From the NCBI GenBank assembly GCA_034440575.1, contig JAOTOL010001659.1:2209001-2273000 (forward strand): DNA of 64,000 nt, read 5' to 3'. This document shows positions 58,451-64,000 of this stretch, in pieces; the stretch's first letter is position 1; every line of letters starts with the position of its first letter. Origin of the DNA: Imbricaverruca yamaguchii. Its lineage: Eukaryota > Arthropoda > Thecostraca > Neoverrucidae. The notes under the pieces are model-generated. The model was not told the origin of the DNA. It was given only the letters and a program-made list of their open reading frames with translations, and did not search any database. The position numbers were made by a program, and so were the translations under genes.

Positions 58451-58691
58451 TGTTTGCTTTTCTTTACCATAGAGTGAAGTATGCTGTAGTGCTGCATGGA
58501 CGCCTTCGTGTGCAACTTTTGAATGTGTAGAATTGTGCAGCTTCTCGTTATTGTTTAGCTATAATTCCAGAGCGTTTGGGTTTGTTGCAGCTATTCGTGC
58601 AGCGGACTAGTGCTGTTTGGCTCTCCATTTCTGGCCGGTTGTACGGCTGGCCGGCAGTGTTGTCTTTACACCAGTGATCACCACACCGCAC

Positions 58692-58997
58692 GGAGACGAC
58701 CGTACCGGAGATTGTCGCTTCACACGGAGACGATCGTACCGGAGATTGTCGCTTCACACGGAGACGATCGTACCGGGGATTGTCGCTTCACACGGAGACG
58801 ACCGTACCGGGGATTGTCGCTTCACACGGAGACGACCGTACCGGGGATTGTCACTTCACACGAAGACGACCGTACCGGAGATTGTCGCTTCACACGGAGA
58901 CGACCGTTCCGGGGATTGTCACTTCACATGGAGACGACCGTACCGGGGATTGTCGCTTGACGCGGAGACGACCGTACCGGGGATTGTCGCTTCACGC
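58692..58997 (+). repeat. 34-bp minisatellite, 9 copies
   Basis: GGAGACGACCGTACCGGGGA then TTGTCGCTTCACAC repeats at 34-bp spacing (58692, 58726 and so on). Because 34 is not a multiple of three, plus frames drift through all three phases of the unit. Variation sits mainly at GGGG/GGAG and GACC/GATC. Confidence 0.95.
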
Positions 58998-59034
58998 TCA
59001 CAACGCTCCACTGAATACTACCGTGTCGAGTGGC

Positions 59035-59165
59035 CCACTCTCTTCCTCTCTCTCCCTCTGTCCCCTCTCTCTCTCTCTATCCCCTCTCTCTCTCTCTCTC
59101 TCTATTTGCTCGCTTCGCCCAGCGCGCATGCACGTGTGTGTACCTGCATGTGTGTGTGTGTGTGA
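59035..59165 (+). repeat. CT-rich then TG microsatellites
   Basis: TCTC/CCCTCTC runs at 59040-59103 and GTGTGTG runs at 59133-59163. Confidence 0.9.
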
Positions 59166-59997
59166 ATCTAGGTGTGCTTCTTTAATGCGACCAGTTGGAA
59201 TGATAAAACCTGATGGAGCCGTGAACACAAGCTTGGGAAAAGGGCTGAACACGCACAGTGGGTACTGCACACCTTGAGGTCCAGACAACCAAGCTGGAAT
59301 GACTGGGGCTGTTGGGGGTCAGGAAGGCAATCGAAAGGAGGATATCGCTTCCCGGATTAATTCAGCTTTCATGCGACCACATACCCATGCTTCGGCATTT
59401 CACTGTTCATCGAACTTGAGTACAAATCACATATTTCATTTACAGCATTAAGTGCAGTCAAATATGTTCACACTCATGTTATATACAACGAACCCAACAA
59501 ATTGTATGTACGTCAAATACTAAGTTAAATTGCCGCCAGCCGTAAACGTTTTGGGAACACTGATTATTGCTTGGTGCAGCATGTTTTCTTTCAAATCATT
59601 TTGCACGTCTTTAGAGCGAAGGTGTAACATAATTGCTCATCGAGTATATAATTACGACCGACAACACTGCTCGTACAGGTGATGCCTGTCCAGGTGTACC
59701 GGTCCGAAATGATAGTGATGTGTGTAGTTATCGATAGCACTTACCAAGACGCGGTAGCCCAACATCGCGTCTCTGAATTTTTCCTGCGATAATTGAACAA
59801 ACAGCTGGTGTTTCCCACAACCCTTCAGTTACAGGAGATGTACCTTACGTCCATTGAAGCATCAGCTTGGTTTTATTACCCTAAGGTCGACACCATTTGT
59901 GGACTTCCAATAGTAGTGCCTCGAAATATTTAGAAGATAGGCAAATGACCTCCAGACGGGTACGATAATCTGCTGCTGTGCTATCCATGTCGCCCTA
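59166..59997. other. No recognisable gene
   Basis: AT-rich DNA with short frames only. Confidence 0.55.
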
Positions 59998-59998
59998 G

Positions 59999-60950
59999 GT
60001 AAACCCTTTCCGGTCACATCCTCACACCCTGCCTCGGAGTGGGGGTGGGGGTAGGGTGGATGGGGTGGGTAGGGTGGGTGATAAAGGCCCCCTCTAACTT
60101 CCGAACTAAGCTGTGCATGAACGCGAATTGGATATCATTAAAAAGCCATTTTCGAGTGATGTCAGAAATTGGCATATTTTTAATGACGAAATCATACAAA
60201 GGTTCAAAATAACTGGTTTCAGAAACAATTGACTTTTAGAACGTTCTTTATCCCCATTTCTGCTAAGATACAAAGTTAAAACGCCATTTCAGAGCTAATG
60301 CACAGGGAATGCTACAAAAATAGTCATTATTGGTCACAATGAGCCAATATTAGTGATGATTAGGTCACTGATCTGACCTAAATCACAACTCTAATACGTA
60401 CGTGCTCTAAGCGCTACCAAGTTGTAATCATGTGGTAGGCTTTATTTCAATATATATATTCACGTTTGTGAGCCTTTAACAATAAAATATGTTATAGTAC
60501 AATGACCTAGGATGACCTAGACTTTAATTATGACTGATAATTTTGGTTCCATTCAGTGGTGTAGGCTGCAGTACATTTCCGATACTACTTCGGAGACGAA
60601 AACTCGAAATAAGCCACACAACAGGGGTGCAGGAGTAGGCTTTGCCCACTTAGTGCATTTTATCTTGACCTAGCCTCAGATCACTCGACGGGGGTCAATC
60701 AAATTGGAGAAGTAACTTCTCCTCATAAGTCTGCATGTATACCAAGAAAAATCCTGTTCGAAGAACATGCATGTTGCACAAATTTGGAAATTAGTCAAAA
60801 ATTGATGCATGGCTTCAGGTCACTGACCTGACCTCAAACAGAAATCAGAGACAAACGTTTTGTAGGCAATGCCCAATTTTACCCACGTACCAAGTTTCAT
60901 TTCAACACTTTTCAGTTAGATAAGTGATCTACCCTGAAACATTTTGTTTT
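59999..60950 (+). mobile_element. TTAA-type element, family B/C/D, partial copy D
   Basis: The left end reads GTAAACCCTTTCCGGTCACA then CCTGCCTCGGAGTGGGGG, matching copy C at 19386 (TTAACCC, CCGGTCAAA, CGTCTCGGAGGGGGG). Near 60790-60905 GGTCACTGACCTGACCTCAAA and CCAAGTTTCATTTCA match 19.85-19.95 kb. Many AGGTCA/TGACCT words lie within. The TTAA is mutated and the right end is not defined. Confidence 0.45.
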
Positions 60951-61138
60951 AAGGTAGTCCTCTTTGGCATGAACAAGGTCAATGACCTTACATAACACGA
61001 GAATGAAGCTTCCACATCGGACGCAAAACAAGACGATGGAAGAGGTGCTGATGATTTCGAGGAGCTCTGCGGTGCCACTTTGTCCATCGTGGAAACAAAC
61101 GTTATCGGAGCGTAAATTGACCCTCGATATCGGGTGGG

Positions 61139-61841
61139 TTACCACGCGCCCTGGAGGGGGGGGGGCGAAATACACCCACCCCTCCGATTTTTTCGTGATA
61201 ATTTCAGATTTTACCGGCCGATATACGCCACTGTTTGGGTACCTGCTTGGAAATGACCGTCGCATTGTTTAAAATAAGAAAAACGGAACTCTGCCGAAAA
61301 TTTTTCGAGTTAGGGGTCGTTAAATTAAAAACAATTCCAAGCGGCAGACCACAAAAATCGGTGCTGATGCGCCTTCCGTATATTGACAAAAGGGAAGTGT
61401 TATTGGCAACACTAGGGGACTTGTTTGATGTATATTGTTATGCGTTATAGTTTCGAAGACATGCTAGGCCACCGAGGTCAAGTCAGGTCATGTTCATGGC
61501 AGGTTAATGGAACCAAACTTGATCAACTGAAATTTTGTCATACATGGAAATGACTGTCATGCGATTGAAGTTACCGTGCATGTTGCCCTACACATCCTGA
61601 AAACCACGGTTTGTCATTGTTGTTAGAATAGTCGGGCGGGCGGCCGGGTTTCGGTAACTGGAGCAGGTAATGACCTGATAAAGTGCTGTTATATAGATGA
61701 CTTGAGGTCAAATGCCGCATCTAACATCTGTATTGCATCATTAGTAATGTCCAGCTTTGATAGGAGCCGAGATCTTAGGGGGCGAGATCCGCCCCCCTCC
61801 AGTGCGCGTAATTTTCGGAGGTCCTCCAGGGCGCGTGCTAA
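61139..61841 (-). mobile_element. TTAA-flanked inverted-repeat element, family A, copy 2
   Basis: Ends CACGCGCCCTGGAGGGGG (61143 onward) and, outward, CCTCCAGGGCGCGTG (to 61837), bordered by TTAC (61139-61142) and CTAA (61838-61841), each one change from TTAA. The 695-bp body is the reverse complement of 7048-7811 throughout, for example CCTCCAGTGCGCG and AGCTTTGATAGGAGCCGAGA. It has no coding capacity. Confidence 0.75.
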
Positions 61842-61889
61842 GATTTATCTGCCGCAAAGCTTTGTGGAGGTCAGAAAATCTGTCCAAAC

Positions 61890-62180
61890 TCGGCACAGAT
61901 CGTCTGCTCATCACAAGGTCCGTCCAACCTGGGGACGGTCCCTCTGACCACCACGAGATCGAGAACCGAACTCCTCGGAAACCCTCTGCCATCACGCAAT
62001 CCCTGCAGAGTCCCTCTGAACATAACGTAATCCGTCTGACCCCTGCAAAACCCTCTGACCCTCTGACCATCACACCATCCGTCCATCCTCTTCAATGACG
62101 CAATCAGCACCAAAGGGTCCGCGTAACCTCCACAGAACGCTTTTGACCTTCGCAAGGTCGGTCTATCCTGGGGCCAGATT
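61890..62180 (-). repeat. Degenerate minisatellite (CCCTCTGACC / CCGTC words)
   Basis: GGTCCCTCTGACCACCACGA, AGTCCCTCTGAACATAACGT and ACCCTCTGACCATCACACC-like phrases recur about every 30-50 bp. An old, decayed array. Confidence 0.5.
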
Positions 62181-62300
62181 CCTTGACACGATCCTTGACA
62201 CGACACGATCCTTGACACGACACGATCCTTGACACGACACGATCCTTGACACGACACGATCCTTGACAGGACACGATCCTTGACACGATCCGTCCGCGCT
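62181..62300 (+). repeat. 17-bp minisatellite
   Basis: GATCCTTGACACGACAC repeats at 17-bp spacing (GATC at 62190, 62207, 62224, 62241, 62258, 62275). Confidence 0.95.
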
Positions 62301-62309
62301 CCGTGGTAC

Positions 62310-64000
62310 CCCTCTGGCCACCACACAACCGTCCAACCACTTCAAAGCCCAATCACCGTGCACAGGCAGTCTGATCTTCGCAGAACACTTTGACAATCAC
62401 GGAATCAGATTTACAACCGCGTCGAACTTTCGAAAGAGATCACCAATGATGTCAAACCAAACCTATTTTGTGACATGAAATTTTGACTCTCCTGTATCAA
62501 ACAGTGTTCTTCACTTCCTGCCTTGTACTCAGTTGGAATTTTCAAGGTCATGCTATCGAAATATTGGAAGCAGATATTTTTCCGTATTGTTTTCGTATTT
62601 TGTTAATAATACAGCACTTAAACGTTCATTGTGGTGACTGTTTAGGTGTTCCCACCATCTCCATCATGCTCGAAACACCAGTTATAGTTCAATGATGTTC
62701 TGATATACACGTGATGGGCCGGTGCTACAATCACCTGTGCCAGCGCGAGGGCATTGACGGTGCCAGCTTACTTGCTGAAGAGAGGTGCCTTTCCTTTTGT
62801 TCTGGTTTGTGTCTATCTCACTGCGGCTTCCTGCGCTCCGTCCGATGCTTCACAATGAAGGGATTGTTTCCATAAGCACGTCTTTGCCTACGGCATAAGC
62901 AACCACCACACATTTCAGCAAAACTATTAATCAAATTCTGATGATATTCATGCCGTGTACTTCTCACGGACGCGTGTTGGTATTCTACATTGCGAAACCA
63001 ATCCCAACAGCTCAGTATCTTTCGGGTCGCTTAGTCATCGTTCAAATAAATGCTGAATGGGGTGAGGGGGTGGAGGTCAGGCGCCATACCAGATAGCCCG
63101 AAAGGAAGATATAGGTCAGGCGCCATATTGCACGGCTCAAAACGCTGCCGAATGAATTCGTGAAACAAACGACGCCTGAAAAGGTTGTCGGATTAAACGA
63201 TGTCAATGATTGGATCATGTCTACCCTCAGTGTAAGCCAAGAAGCTGCCTAAGTTAAATATTTGACGATTGGATGACTGTTATACGCCGTGGCATGTAGA
63301 ATACGAATGCAAGTTAGGTTTTTAACTTGCATAAAGCAATGTTAAAGGTGAATAGCACTGTGTGATCTTAACCGGATAACGTCATTGTTTTCAGCCGGCT
63401 AGCTAAAACTACACTTAGCTACCTAGTGACTGATTGTGTCTACCTTTCTATCATTCCTAACGCTCAGAAGAATTTGGTTACTTTGGTGGTGAACTAGCCA
63501 AAGCTAACATGTTAATCTATATATTATGCCATGTATTCTTAGAACCAATTGGAAACTAACTGAAAACAACAGAAGGTTTTAGTTCAGTGTTTTGTGAAAG
63601 TAGACTATTCCTGGATGAGGGTGCAACGATATATATACTTCAGTAATGCATTTTTATCTTGCAAGACCAATGCTTATGGTTGTTCGCAATGCGTGAGCGA
63701 ATTGCGGCAATTACGGCACTGTAAACACCAGCTAACTAGTCACCAAGCATTTATTTTTATTAACAGATTGTGCTTGATAATCAGCGTGATTTGATTGAAC
63801 ATCAGAATGGCTTGCCTGAACACTGTTACTACTAGGTGGAGCGCCAGCATGATTTGGTTGAGCACCAACTTGATTTTGCTAAATGGCATTACACTTAAAG
63901 CGACAAGTAGGAAAGTAAAAACTATCACCTGGCATTGGATGGCATCGCCTGTCGATGATAATTATGTGAACTCGTTGGAAACCTTGGATGGCACCCAATG
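62310..64000. other. No recognisable gene
   Basis: AT-rich. Short frames only (up to 70 codons). Two AGGTCAGGCGCCATA words lie at about 63076 and 63114. Nothing else supported. Confidence 0.55.

Overview
The window reads as a repeat-dense, gene-poor stretch of a eukaryotic nuclear genome, most likely an invertebrate animal. The grounds are Penelope-like retroelement (PLE) fragments with a GIY-YIG endonuclease, tRNA-headed SINE-like elements, short inverted-repeat DNA transposons flanked by TTAA or 8-bp target duplications, and many minisatellites and microsatellites. There are no bacterial features (no operons, no ribosome-binding-site-led genes). The species cannot be named. No host protein-coding gene could be supported. 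The longest open frames lie in tandem arrays whose repeat length is a multiple of three, so they are open by construction.

Layout. 0-4.6 kb: AT-rich DNA with a perfect 20-bp hairpin, then a truncated PLE (2669-4105) in a 12-bp target duplication. It has an intact GIY-YIG endonuclease frame between two ~465-bp inverted arms, each with a hammerhead-ribozyme-like motif. 7.0-8.2 kb: a full TTAA-flanked inverted-repeat element plus an abutting half copy. 9.1-9.7 kb: a broken PLE reverse transcriptase piece. 10.0 kb: a SINE. 15.6-17.4 kb: a 33-bp GC-rich array. 18.0-20 kb: a hAT-like element with an 8-bp duplication, followed by two TTAA elements abutting at one shared TTAA. 22.9-24.0 kb: a decayed PLE endonuclease whose C-terminus runs into a 15-bp array with a ~105-bp higher-order period. 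27.3-28.8 kb: a 38-bp array in which each unit carries a CGTCA/TGACG dyad. 29.9-31.3 kb: degenerate GC-rich tandem repeats. 34.7-35.4 kb: an 11-bp array. 35.7-36.5 kb: another TTAA element. 37.0-37.7 kb: a 24-bp array behind a plausible 95-bp intron. 38.5 kb: a SINE. 41.2-41.7 and 48.0-48.6 kb: long purine and pyrimidine tracts. 46.3-46.8 kb: three successive minisatellites. 56.3-57.8 kb: inverted and direct repeats around a SINE and a TTAA-element end. 58.7-59.0 kb: a 34-bp array. 60.0-61.8 kb: a diverged TTAA element and a second full copy of the 7-kb element in opposite orientation. 62.2 kb: a 17-bp array.

The unifying theme is mobile-element activity. At least two TTAA-ended element families (piggyBac-like by target site) share C/G-rich ends and bodies rich in AGGTCA/TGACCT, and PLE pieces occur at three places. 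Everything else is simple or tandem repeat, or DNA in which I see nothing supportable.
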